DNA of 64,000 nt from Caulobacter sp. (lineage in GTDB: Bacteria; Pseudomonadota; Alphaproteobacteria; Caulobacterales; Caulobacteraceae): NCBI RefSeq assembly GCF_017744445.1, contig NZ_JAGIBH010000005.1, forward strand, positions 62,001-126,000, read 5' to 3'. Position numbers and translations under genes: made by a program. This document shows positions 9,166 to 18,726 of this stretch, piece after piece (position 1 is the first letter of the stretch; every line of letters begins with the position of its first letter). Under the pieces are notes generated by a model, which did no database searches, was not told the DNA's origin, and worked only from the letters and a program-made list of their open reading frames with translations.

Positions 9166-10055
9166 GCGCGGCCTCCCGCAACCTTGCTCATCAGGCCGGC
9201 GCTGGCGACTTCGCGCTCGGCCTGGGTGAAGCCGTAGGCCGGCACGATATCGTCCTTGCGGTCGGCGACGCCGTCCCACAGGCGGATCACCTGCTCGCCC
9301 GCGTCGGCGACGCCGCCGATGTAGCGGCCTTCGGTCAGGGTGATGTTAGCCGTGGCGAAGTGGCCGGCGCCGGCGCACAGGATGGCGCGGGTCGGGGCGT
9401 CTTCGGCGACCAGGGCCAGCAGGCCCGGGCTGACCAGGGCCGGGTTCAGGCGCTGCAGGCTCTCTTCCGACAGCACGCCTTCGGTCATGCCCGTGGCCGC
9501 CGTCGGGGCCAGGCAATTGACCCGCACATTGTACTTCTCGCCCTCGATGGCCAGGGTCTGCATCAGGCCCACCAGCGCCATCTTGGCCGCGCCGTAGTTG
9601 GCTTGGCCGAAATTGCCGTACAGGCCAGAGGACGAGGTGGTCATGACGATGCGGCCGTAGCCCTGCTCGCGCATAATGCCCCAGACGGCCTTGGCGCAGA
9701 CCGCCGCCCCCATCAGGTGCACGTCGACCACCAGGCGGAAGTCGTCCAGGCTCATCTTGGCGAAGGTCTTGTCGCGCAGGATGCCGGCATTGCTGATCAG
9801 GATGTCGACGCGGCCCCAGCGGGCCACCACCTGCTCGACCATCGCGTTGACGGCAGCTTCGTCGGTGACCGAGGCGGCCACGCCGATCGCCGCGCCGCCC
9901 TGGGCCGCGATCTCCGCGGCGACACGGTCGGCCGCTTCTTGGGCCAGGTCGTTGACGACCACCTTGGCCCCCTGGCTGGCCAGGTACAGCGCATGGGCGC
10001 GACCCAGGCCGCCGCCCGCCCCGGTGACGATGGCGACACGTCCTTCGAGCAACAT
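9162..10055 (-). CDS. Short-chain dehydrogenase, MFE-2/3-hydroxyacyl-CoA type
   Basis: The 297-residue Rossmann enzyme has the cofactor motif [11 protein letters not shown] near the N-terminus, SNAGI, and the active-site YGAAK. The GLGRAHAL and VVNDL pattern and the C-terminal stretch [13 protein letters not shown] resemble the (3R)-hydroxyacyl-CoA dehydrogenase part of peroxisomal multifunctional enzyme 2, which suits a role just before the coupled thiolase. The ATG at 10055 has AAGAAGGGG upstream; a longer reading from 10103 lacks a ribosome site and would cross the putative operator-promoter. Two palindromes lie between this gene and the TetR gene, so it probably has its own regulated promoter. 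Confidence 0.87.
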   Translation of the reverse strand: MLLEGRVAIVTGAGGGLGRAHALYLASQGAKVVVNDLAQEAADRVAAEIAAQGGAAIGVAASVTDEAAVNAMVEQVVARWGRVDILISNAGILRDKTFAKMSLDDFRLVVDVHLMGAAVCAKAVWGIMREQGYGRIVMTTSSSGLYGNFGQANYGAAKMALVGLMQTLAIEGEKYNVRVNCLAPTAATGMTEGVLSEESLQRLNPALVSPGLLALVAEDAPTRAILCAGAGHFATANITLTEGRYIGGVADAGEQVIRLWDGVADRKDDIVPAYGFTQAEREVASAGLMSKVAGGRA

Positions 10056-10075
10056 GGAAATCCCCTTCTTGTTTC

Positions 10076-10091
10076 GCGAACCAAGGTTCGC
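10076..10091. promoter_or_regulatory. Perfect 7-2-7 palindrome in SDR leader
   Basis: GCGAACCAAGGTTCGC has perfect 7-base arms around AA. It lies 20 bases upstream of the SDR start and just downstream of the TetR-type palindrome at 10099-10118. It could be a second protein-binding site or a short leader hairpin. Confidence 0.35.
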
Positions 10092-10098
10092 ACAATTC

Positions 10099-10118
10099 TT
10101 CACTAACTCGACAGTGAA
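10099..10118. promoter_or_regulatory. Probable TetR operator upstream of SDR-thiolase genes
   Basis: TTCACTAACTCGACAGTGAA has perfect 6-base arms and an 8-base centre. It lies between the TetR gene end and the SDR start. A related element TTGACTTACTCGGCAGTCAG (37711-37730, 15 of 20 bases identical) lies upstream of the second TonB-receptor module, which is associated with a paralogous TetR. Confidence 0.6.
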
Positions 10119-10157
10119 TGTTTTGAATAAGACTCCGCCAGCGGAAGCGCCCGGTGT

Positions 10158-10865
10158 CTAGGCGGACGCCCCCTTGCGGCCGCAGACCTGCAGGAAACCG
10201 GCGGCCATGAACGCGGCCATCCGTTCCTTCACGGCGTGGAAGTCGTCGGACCGGCAGACCCCACCCGACAGCTTGTCGATCCGCCCTGTCCTGGCCAGGG
10301 TCAGCATCAGCGCCCCGGTGACGAAGTGGTAGCCCCAGAAAATGTCGGCCTCGGCGCAGTCGGGCAGCGCCCGCTTCAGCAGATCGATCAGCCTCAGCAC
10401 CACCGGGTCGAAGTGCTGGTCCATCAAGTCCGCGCCCCACTCAGGCGTGTTGGCCACCTGGGCGCCGAGGGCGGCGTAGTTCTTCCAGCCCTCCCCGCCT
10501 TCGATGTAGAGGTCCAGGTCGGTGTCGAGGAAGGCGCGCAGGGCGCCCTCCACCGTTGGTTTGCCGGCGCAGGCGGCCTCATAGTCCTCCAGCGCCCGCA
10601 TCCGCCGCTCGCTGGTGATCACCGCCCGACGTGCGAAGACCGCGTCGAACAGGGTCTTCTTGTCGTCGAAGTAGTAGTTCATCAGCGTGTGGTGCACGCC
10701 GACCATCTTGGCGACGTCCTTCAGCGTGACGCCGTGCAGCCCGTGCTTGGAGAACAGGTATTCGGCCGCGTCGAGGATCTGCTCCATCTTCTCGGCGCGC
10801 TGTTCGGCCTTGGTGTTGCGGCGGCGCGGTTGGGCTTCGGACACTGAGGCTTCCATCGATTTCAC
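10158..10865 (-). CDS. TetR-family regulator (module A)
   Basis: The protein has up to 235 residues. The N-terminal helix-turn-helix is clear (ILDAAEYLFSKHGLHGVTLKDVAKMVGVHHTLMNYYFDDKKTLFDAVF, about residues 29-76). The C-terminal ligand domain carries FWGYHFVTGAL and a TLARTGRID segment shared with the TetR proteins at 17848-18522 and 33011-33712, so the three are paralogs. The longest reading uses GTG at 10865; an ATG at 10856 (MEASVS) is just as likely, and neither has a strong ribosome site. It lies in the operon between the acyl-CoA ligase and the SDR. Likely a repressor relieved by an imported ester or its CoA thioester. Confidence 0.9.
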   Translation of the reverse strand: MKSMEASVSEAQPRRRNTKAEQRAEKMEQILDAAEYLFSKHGLHGVTLKDVAKMVGVHHTLMNYYFDDKKTLFDAVFARRAVITSERRMRALEDYEAACAGKPTVEGALRAFLDTDLDLYIEGGEGWKNYAALGAQVANTPEWGADLMDQHFDPVVLRLIDLLKRALPDCAEADIFWGYHFVTGALMLTLARTGRIDKLSGGVCRSDDFHAVKERMAAFMAAGFLQVCGRKGASA

Positions 10866-10887
10866 GGGCGGGTCGGCGGACGGCGCG

Positions 10888-12440
<1,553 letters not shown>

Positions 12441-12444
<4 letters not shown>

Positions 12445-14072
12445 CGACACTGGGTAACTCCGGGAGGCATTGGGGGCGAGACCACGCCGACGTTCCAGAT
12501 CCAGGGCGTGTCGCCCTGGGCGCGGCGTCGGCACATCACGGTCTCGTTGAGTTCGTACATGCCCGGACGCAGGTGCGCGCCGGGCTGGGGACCTTCGACG
12601 AAGGCCATGTAGGCGCGGGTCGTCCCGTAAGGCTTCCAGGCGGGCTCGCCCTTGGCCGACGGAACGCCATCGCGGGCGAACGACGTCCAGTAGCCGATCA
12701 TCGCCGCCGACAGCTTGGCCTCGGCGGGCGTGTCGGGGTTCTTGGGCCAGGCGGGCGGCGTCTTGTCGGGCGTGCCGAAGACATACGGCAGCTCGCTGGC
12801 ATGGAAGCCGTGCAGGCCCGCCGTCTCGGCCGCCGGATAGCCGTGGTCGAAGTAGTAGAGGTAGCCCGGTGAACCGGCCGCCTGCTTGGCGACCAGCCGC
12901 TCGGCGGTCCAGCCATAGAGGGCGTCGCGCGGGGCCAGGAGCACGCTCTCGGCAACGTCCGTAGACGGATAGAGCTTCAGGAAGTCGTCCGCGAGGTCGC
13001 CATAGCGGGCGCGGATTTCCTTCTCGTAGGCCGCCGCATCGGCCGGGGCCGGCGGAGCCAGGAACCGCAGCGAGCGGATCTCGCCACTGTTGAAGCCGGC
13101 CAGGACCGGCACGTGGGCCTGCTCGCCGGCGTCGAACGTGTCGACCAGCTGTTTGGGCAGAACCTTGCCGTCCACCGCGCCGAAGGTCTGGAAGCCGGCC
13201 AGCAGCGCCGAGGTGGTGATGGTCTCGGCATCCATCGCCCGCAGCTCGGCCAGGCTCTTGGCGCCCAGCTTGGCGGCGGTGGCCGCGCCCATGGCCTCGG
13301 CCGGGATATGGCCGTACTTCGGGTCGCGCAGCATCGGCGTCGAGACCATGTAGGCGCTCTGGGCTATGGCCTTGTGGAACAGCCCGCGCGCCGGTGGCGA
13401 GGCCATCAGGTACATGACGCTGAGCGCCCCGGCGGACTCCCCGGCGATGGTGACGTTGCCGGGATCGCCCCCGAAAGCGGCGATATTGGCCTTCACCCAC
13501 TTCAAGGCCGCGATCTGGTCCAGCAGGCCGTAATTGCCCGAGACATGATCGGGCGACTCCGCGCTGAGCTCGGGATGGGCCATGTAGCCCAGCACGCCCA
13601 GGCGGTAGTTGATCGAGACGACCACGACGCCCTGCTTGGCCAAGGCCGCGCCGTCGTACATGCCCTCGGCGCTGGAGCCTGCGATCAGCGAGCCGCCGTG
13701 GATCCAGACGAGGACCGGAGCTTTCTTGGCCTTGTCGGGCGTCCAGACGTTCAGCGACAGGCAGTCCTCGCTGAAGGTCTTCAGCGGCGAGGCGTAGATG
13801 CTGCCCGGGCGCGGCTTGGGCTGCAGGCAGGCCGGGCCGAAGTCGAGCGCGTCGCGCACGCCCGTCCAGCCCGGCGCGGCGACCGGCGGTTTCCAGCGCA
13901 ACGCGCCGACGGGCGGGGCCGCGTACGGGATGCCCTTGAACACCTGAAGGCCACCCGCCTCGACGCCGCGAACGGCGCCGGCCGGGGCCTTGATGACGGG
14001 CTCAGCGGAGGCGGCGACCGGTGAGAGGGCCAGGACCGCCAAGGCCGAAACGAGGAGACGCTTGCTCATCAC
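12441..14072 (-). CDS. Exported type-B carboxylesterase (module A)
   Basis: The 543-residue protein has a signal peptide (MSKRLLVSALAVLALSPVAASA) and the carboxylesterase/lipase type-B fold: the oxyanion segment WIHGGSLIAGSS, EDCLSLNVW, the nucleophile Ser213 in GESAG, an acid residue in NSGEIRSL and the His in HGFHASELPYVFG. It hydrolyses carboxylic esters, probably in the periplasm. It is closely similar along its length to the esterase at 33709-35376, where the nucleophile is also residue 213. It starts 6 bases after the TonB receptor and its stop overlaps the CoA ligase start, giving an import-cleave-activate order. Confidence 0.92.
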
Positions 14073-14078
14073 CCGCCC

Positions 14079-16352
14079 TTAGAACGCATAGCCCAGCCGC
14101 ACCCCGGCCGTGCGCGGTCGCATGGTCGCGAACCGGCTGGCGAGGAAGGCCTCGGGGTGGACATAGGTGATGGAGTGGTCGTCGAAGAGGTTCTCGACAT
14201 AGGCCCCGATCGTCGTCTGGCCCATGGCCACGGCGAAGGTGGCGTTGACGTTCTGGTACGAGTCCGTGAAGCCGTAGGTCGGGCTGGTCACGGTCGGCTG
14301 GCCCGGGACGTGCGGGAACGAGCCCGGATACGAGCCGACGTGCTGCAGCGCGACCGACAGGTTGGCCTTGGCCGTCGGCGTCAGGTCCCAGCCGTAGTTG
14401 ACGAACAGCGAGCCCTGCACCTTCGGAGAGGCCAAGCGCGCGCCGGCGACCGCACCCGAGATCGCCGCCTCGGCCGGAGTCAGATCGGTGACCTTGGCCT
14501 CGTTCAGCGAGCCGTTCAGGCCGATGGTCAGGCCCTTGGCCGGGAAGGCCAGCAGCTCCAGCTCGATGCCCTTGCTGCGCGCCGCGCCGATGTTGGTGGC
14601 GAACTGGACGCTGTCGGAGACGCGGTTGGCCTGGACCTGGATGTTGCTCCAGTCGATCAGGTAGACGGCGACATTGGCCGAGACCAGCCCGTTCAGGAAC
14701 CGGCCCTTGGCGCCCAGCTCGTAGTTGGTCAGGTCGTCCGATGAGGCGCCGTTCGGGATGATCAGGTCGTTGGGATTGACCAGGCTGGGCCGGCCGGCAA
14801 AGCCGTTGACCACCGGCGTGCGGAAGCCCGTCGAGACCGTGGCATAGGTCGTCAGGGCCGACGACGGCTTGTACGACAGGCTAACCTTGAACGACGGCTT
14901 GCTGCCGGTCGCCTTGACGCCCGTGGCCGCCGCGAACGGGGTCAGGGCCAGCGGCCCTCGGATGCCCAGCAGGGCGTTGGTCAGATAGGCGCTGGTATAG
15001 CCGCCGGCCTCGGTGAAGCCTTGGCTGTCGACCTTGCCATAACGGATGCCGCCAGTCGCCCAGACCTTGTCGCTGAAGCGATAGGTCAGCTGACCGAACG
15101 CCGCCTTCTCGTGCGACAGGAAGTGGGTGTACTGGCGCTGATAGTACTCGTCCGGCAGACCGGTGATGCCGCGCGCGATCAGGAAGGCCGGGTTGGAGCG
15201 GTAGAAGTAGTCCACGTCCAGCCGGCGATCCATGTAGAAGCCGCCGACCACCCAGTCGACCTTGCCGCCCGGATCGGACGCCAGGCGCGCCTCCTCGACG
15301 AAGGTCTTCTGGAAGCCGCCGGCGTCCAGCGCGAAGGCGATCGCGCCGCCGAAGGTGCCGGCCAGGTCGACAAAGAACTTCTGGTCGAACTTCGAATAGG
15401 TCGACGAGCTGGTCAGGCGCGCGCCGTCGAACTGGTAGTCGATCGTGACGTTGTGAGTGCGCAGCTTGCCGACGAACAGGTCCGGCCGGTCCGAGATCCG
15501 CTTCTCGCGGCCCAGGGACGGGCTGATCATCGACGAGTCCTTGGGGTTGCTGTCCTCGTACGAGAACGTCCCCTTTACCGTCAGGCGATCGTTGGGCTTG
15601 TACAGCAGCGTCGCGCGGCCGCCCCAGTCGACCAGGGTGTTGGAGTTGTGGACGCCGGTGCCGACATTATCGAGATAGCCTTCCTCATGCCGGTAGAAGC
15701 CGACGACGCGCAGGGCCAGCTTGTCCTCGATGATCGGCATGTTGAACATGCCGTTGTAGCGCTGGCGCACCGAGTCCGAGCCCGTCAGGCCAACGTCCGC
15801 CAGGACCGCGCCTTCGCGGCTGGAGAGGTTCGGGGCCTTGGTCAGGATACGCAGCGCGCCCGACAGCGAACCCGAGCCGAACAGCGTGCCTTGCGGCCCC
15901 CGCAGGAACTCGACCCGCTCGACATCGAACAGGTTGGGGTCCAGCACCGTGGTGTTGCCGATCGTCGAGATCGGCAGCTCGTCGATATAGACGGCGACCG
16001 TGCTCTGCAGGTTGGCGCCATAGCCGTTGGTGGCGATGCCGCGAGCCGTGAAATTGTTGAAGTTGGCGGTGGCGCGGTTCAGCACCACACCCGGCGTCTG
16101 GCGGGCCAGGCCCTCGTAGCCGACAATGCCCTTGGCGGTCAGCTCCTTCTGGTCGAAGGCGGTGACGCTGAGCGGCACGTCCTGCAGCTTCTCGGGACGG
16201 CGGGTGGCGGTGACGACGACTTCTCCCACCAGTTCGGCGTCCTTGCGGTCGCCCCTCCCCTGATCCGCGCTAGCCGTCTGGGCCAGCACCGGTGTTGTCG
16301 AAAACGCGACGAGCGCGACGGCGCACGCCGACGCAAACAGCCCAACCTTCAT
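14079..16352 (-). CDS. TonB-dependent receptor (module A)
   Basis: The 757-residue receptor has a signal peptide (MKVGLFASACAVALVAF, cleaved near VLAQ), TonB-box region VGEVVVTATRR, a plug with YEGLARQTPGVVLNRA and RVEFLRGPQGTLFGSGSLSGALRI, and a barrel ending RLGYAF. The ATG at 16352 follows GGGGAG and begins a normal signal peptide; an upstream reading from 16439 would enter the operator region and is rejected. It is a clear paralog of the receptor at 35373-37622 (shared NIQVQANR, SDSVQFATN, TNYELGAKGRF). It heads the operon esterase-ligase-TetR and faces a divergent MFS gene, with shared palindromes in the 176-base gap. Confidence 0.94.
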   Translation of the reverse strand: MKVGLFASACAVALVAFSTTPVLAQTASADQGRGDRKDAELVGEVVVTATRRPEKLQDVPLSVTAFDQKELTAKGIVGYEGLARQTPGVVLNRATANFNNFTARGIATNGYGANLQSTVAVYIDELPISTIGNTTVLDPNLFDVERVEFLRGPQGTLFGSGSLSGALRILTKAPNLSSREGAVLADVGLTGSDSVRQRYNGMFNMPIIEDKLALRVVGFYRHEEGYLDNVGTGVHNSNTLVDWGGRATLLYKPNDRLTVKGTFSYEDSNPKDSSMISPSLGREKRISDRPDLFVGKLRTHNVTIDYQFDGARLTSSSTYSKFDQKFFVDLAGTFGGAIAFALDAGGFQKTFVEEARLASDPGGKVDWVVGGFYMDRRLDVDYFYRSNPAFLIARGITGLPDEYYQRQYTHFLSHEKAAFGQLTYRFSDKVWATGGIRYGKVDSQGFTEAGGYTSAYLTNALLGIRGPLALTPFAAATGVKATGSKPSFKVSLSYKPSSALTTYATVSTGFRTPVVNGFAGRPSLVNPNDLIIPNGASSDDLTNYELGAKGRFLNGLVSANVAVYLIDWSNIQVQANRVSDSVQFATNIGAARSKGIELELLAFPAKGLTIGLNGSLNEAKVTDLTPAEAAISGAVAGARLASPKVQGSLFVNYGWDLTPTAKANLSVALQHVGSYPGSFPHVPGQPTVTSPTYGFTDSYQNVNATFAVAMGQTTIGAYVENLFDDHSITYVHPEAFLASRFATMRPRTAGVRLGYAF

Positions 16353-16429
16353 GGCGTTCACTCCCCAGTGAGCGTCGATCGTTTGCGTCGACGTTGTGGG
16401 GTTACGGTGGCGGTGATCCGCGCCGCTGT

Positions 16430-16461
16430 CAACACTCACTCACACGCGTGTGAATATTGAC
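16430..16461. promoter_or_regulatory. Palindromic operator region, module A/MFS divergent promoter
   Basis: TCACACGCGTGTGA (16440-16453) is a perfect 14-base palindrome. It overlaps CGCGTGTGAATATTGAC (16445-16461), which matches 16 of 17 bases of an element at 37699-37715 in the same orientation and at a similar distance upstream of the paralogous receptor. The left flank CAACACTCACTC (16430-16441) recurs exactly at 18667-18678 in front of another receptor. Confidence 0.6.
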
Positions 16462-16528
16462 GAACGATCAGGATTGAGGTCATCCTCCGCGTAGGCAAAG
16501 CTCGAGAACGGGCAGCTGGGAGGAAACC

Positions 16529-17839
16529 TTGAACGACCTCGAGCGCGATGGCGCCGCGGCTCTATCCGCGCGTCCAGACCACCCTCACCCCAATCCGAGC
16601 GGCCGCGCGTGGCTTGTGCTGGGCATGCTGTGGTTCGTCTATGTCCTGAATTTCCTGGACCGGCAGCTGATGTCGATCCTGGCCAAGCCCATCCAGGACA
16701 CGCTGCACGTTTCCGACAGTCAGCTCGGCCTGATCGGTGGCCTGTATTTCGCGATGTTCTACTGCTTCATCGCCATCCCGGTCGGCTGGCTGGCCGATCG
16801 CACCAACCGCGTGGCGGTGCTGAGCCTGGCCTGCGGAATCTGGAGTGCGGCGACCGTGGCCTGCGGCCTGTCGCGCAGCTACGGCGAGTTCGCCTTCGCC
16901 CGGATGACCGTCGGCTTCGGCGAGGCTGGCGGCGTGCCGCCCTCCTACGCGATCATCACAGACTACTTCCCGCCGGGCCGGCGCGGCACGGCGCTGGGCA
17001 TCTACAACCTGGGTCCGCCCGTGGGCGCGGCGCTGGGCATCGCCTTCGGCGCGGCGATCGCGGCGGCCTTCAACTGGCGCTACGCCTTCATCATCCTGGG
17101 CGTCGTGGGCATCATCGCCGCCGCCGTGCTGCCGCTGCTGGTCAAGGAGCCCAGGCGCGGCGGCTTGGACGGCGCGGCGGTCAAGATCGAGAAGGCCGGC
17201 TTCTGGTCGACCCTGCGGATGTTCTTCTCGCGCCCGACCCTAGTGCTGGCCTCGCTGGGCAGCGGTGCGACCCAGTTCGTGACCTACGGCCTGGGCAACT
17301 TCACCACCCTCTTTTTGATGCGCGAGAAGGGCATGACCCTCAGCGAAGTGGCCGTCTGGTATGCCCTGGTCGTCGGGATCGGCATGAGCGCCGGCATCTA
17401 TATCTCGGGCCGGGTCATCGACCGCTTCGCCCGCAAGTCCAAGACGGTCTACGCCCTGGCCCCGGTCATCTCGCTGACCCTGGCGATCCCTTTCTATCTG
17501 GGCTTCGTCTGGGCCCCGACCTGGCCGCTGGCCCTGGCCTTCCTGATCGGCCCGACCTTCCTGAACTACTTCTATCTGTCCTCGTCGGTAGCGCTGGTCC
17601 AGGAAGAGGTTCGGCCCGAACAGCGGGTGATGTCTGGCGCCCTGCTGCTGCTGGTCATGAACTTCATTGGACTCGGTTTGGGTCCGACCTATGTCGGCGC
17701 GGCCAGCGACTTCTTCAAAGCCAGCCATCCGCACAACTCGCTGCAGATGGCGCTCTACACGCTGACGCCGTTCTACGTGCTGGCGATCGGCCTGTTCCTG
17801 TGGTTGGCCCGGATCTTCCGCCGGGCCGAGCAGGCCTAG
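16529..17839 (+). CDS. MFS permease, spinster-like
   Basis: The 436-residue protein has about 12 membrane segments, beginning LVLGMLWFVYVLNFLDRQLMSIL, with the loop 2-3 motif GWLADRTNRVAVL and GFGEAGGVPPSYAIITDYFPPGRRGTALG, typical of the spinster-like MFS group common next to TonB receptors in sphingomonads and caulobacters. It probably moves the imported compound or a breakdown product across the inner membrane. The start is TTG at 16529 with an ideal GGGAGGA at 16518-16524; no ATG lies near. It is divergent from the module A receptor and convergent with the TetR gene 8 bases beyond its stop. Confidence 0.9.
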   Translation: MNDLERDGAAALSARPDHPHPNPSGRAWLVLGMLWFVYVLNFLDRQLMSILAKPIQDTLHVSDSQLGLIGGLYFAMFYCFIAIPVGWLADRTNRVAVLSLACGIWSAATVACGLSRSYGEFAFARMTVGFGEAGGVPPSYAIITDYFPPGRRGTALGIYNLGPPVGAALGIAFGAAIAAAFNWRYAFIILGVVGIIAAAVLPLLVKEPRRGGLDGAAVKIEKAGFWSTLRMFFSRPTLVLASLGSGATQFVTYGLGNFTTLFLMREKGMTLSEVAVWYALVVGIGMSAGIYISGRVIDRFARKSKTVYALAPVISLTLAIPFYLGFVWAPTWPLALAFLIGPTFLNYFYLSSSVALVQEEVRPEQRVMSGALLLLVMNFIGLGLGPTYVGAASDFFKASHPHNSLQMALYTLTPFYVLAIGLFLWLARIFRRAEQA

Positions 17840-17847
17840 TCCTACGC

Positions 17848-18522
17848 CTAGTCCTTGAGGGCAATGAACCCGGCGGCCATGAAGCGGGCGATCCGCTTCT
17901 TGATCGCCGGGAAGTCGTCCGAGTGGCACAGGCCGCTGGACAGCCGGTCGATCCGCCCAGTCCGCGCCAGAGTGTTCATCAGAGCGCCCGACACGAAGTG
18001 ATAGCCCCAGAAGATCTCCTCGTCGGCATAGTCCGGCAGGGCGCGCTTGAGGATGCCGACCAACTTCAGCACCACCGGGTCGAAGTGCTCGTCCATCAGC
18101 GCCGCGCCCTCGGGCGTGTTGCTGACCCGCGCGCAGAACGCGGCGTAGTTCATCCAGTGCTCGCCACCCTCCCAGTAGAGGTCCAGGTCGGTGTCGAGGA
18201 AGGCGTGCAGCGCTCCCTCGACGGTCGGCTTGTCGCCCGCCGCTAGCTCGTACTGCTCCAGCGCGATCATCCGCCGGCCCGACGTGACCCCCGCGCGCCG
18301 GGCGAACACGGCCTCGAACAGGTTGGTCTTGTCCTTGAAGTAGTAGTTCAGCAGCGTCGTGTGGATGCCCACGCGCACGGCGACGTCACGCAAGGTCACG
18401 CCATAGAGGCCGTTCTGCGAGAACAGGTACTCGGCCGCGTCCAGGATCTGCTCCAGGCTCTGGGCGCGCTGCTCGGCCTTGGTCCGCCGCGCCTTGCCCT
18501 GCTCCGCCGTCGCTCCCGCCAA
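17848..18522 (-). CDS. TetR-family regulator
   Basis: The 224-residue protein has a helix-turn-helix at about residues 24-70 (ILDAAEYLFSQNGLYGVTLRDVAVRVGIHTTLLNYYF) and a ligand domain with FDPVVLKLVGILKRALPD, FWGYHFVSGAL and TLARTGRID, all shared with the TetR proteins at 10158-10865 and 33011-33712. The start is TTG at 18522 preceded by a perfect AGGAGG, giving MAGATAEQ. It is divergent from the TonB receptor at 18727, with several CTCAYT half-sites in the 204-base gap, so it probably controls that receptor and itself. Confidence 0.92.
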   Translation of the reverse strand: MAGATAEQGKARRTKAEQRAQSLEQILDAAEYLFSQNGLYGVTLRDVAVRVGIHTTLLNYYFKDKTNLFEAVFARRAGVTSGRRMIALEQYELAAGDKPTVEGALHAFLDTDLDLYWEGGEHWMNYAAFCARVSNTPEGAALMDEHFDPVVLKLVGILKRALPDYADEEIFWGYHFVSGALMNTLARTGRIDRLSSGLCHSDDFPAIKKRIARFMAAGFIALKD

Positions 18523-18666
18523 GCCGTCCTCCTGGGTCCTTCGCTACGCCGCGTAGTCGGGGCGCGGCGCGCTCCTGTCAATCGTTCCCTTAGCGGCGCC
18601 CGCCCCATCCCGGGCCTACGACCGCGTGGTCGAACAATGATCATTGACGTCGCAACGGCGATGCTA

Positions 18667-18708
18667 CAACACTCACTCTTGTGAGAATGAGCGTTAAGAG
18701 ACTCATTC
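18667..18708. promoter_or_regulatory. Probable TetR operator cluster
   Basis: Two overlapping inverted repeats are visible: CTCACTCTTGTGAGAATGAG (18672-18691; 5 of 6 arm bases pair, 8-base centre) and GAATGAG with CTCATTC (18685-18708; perfect 7-base arms, 10-base centre). The leading CAACACTCACTC (18667-18678) is identical to 16430-16441. The region lies between the TetR gene and the receptor start. Confidence 0.55.
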
Positions 18709-18726
18709 AACGGGAGGGTTCGCCAC

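Noticed and set aside
16353..16439. Longer N-terminus for the module A receptor
   Set aside because: It would add about 29 residues before a normal signal peptide and cover the promoter gap, while the ATG at 16352 has a good ribosome site.
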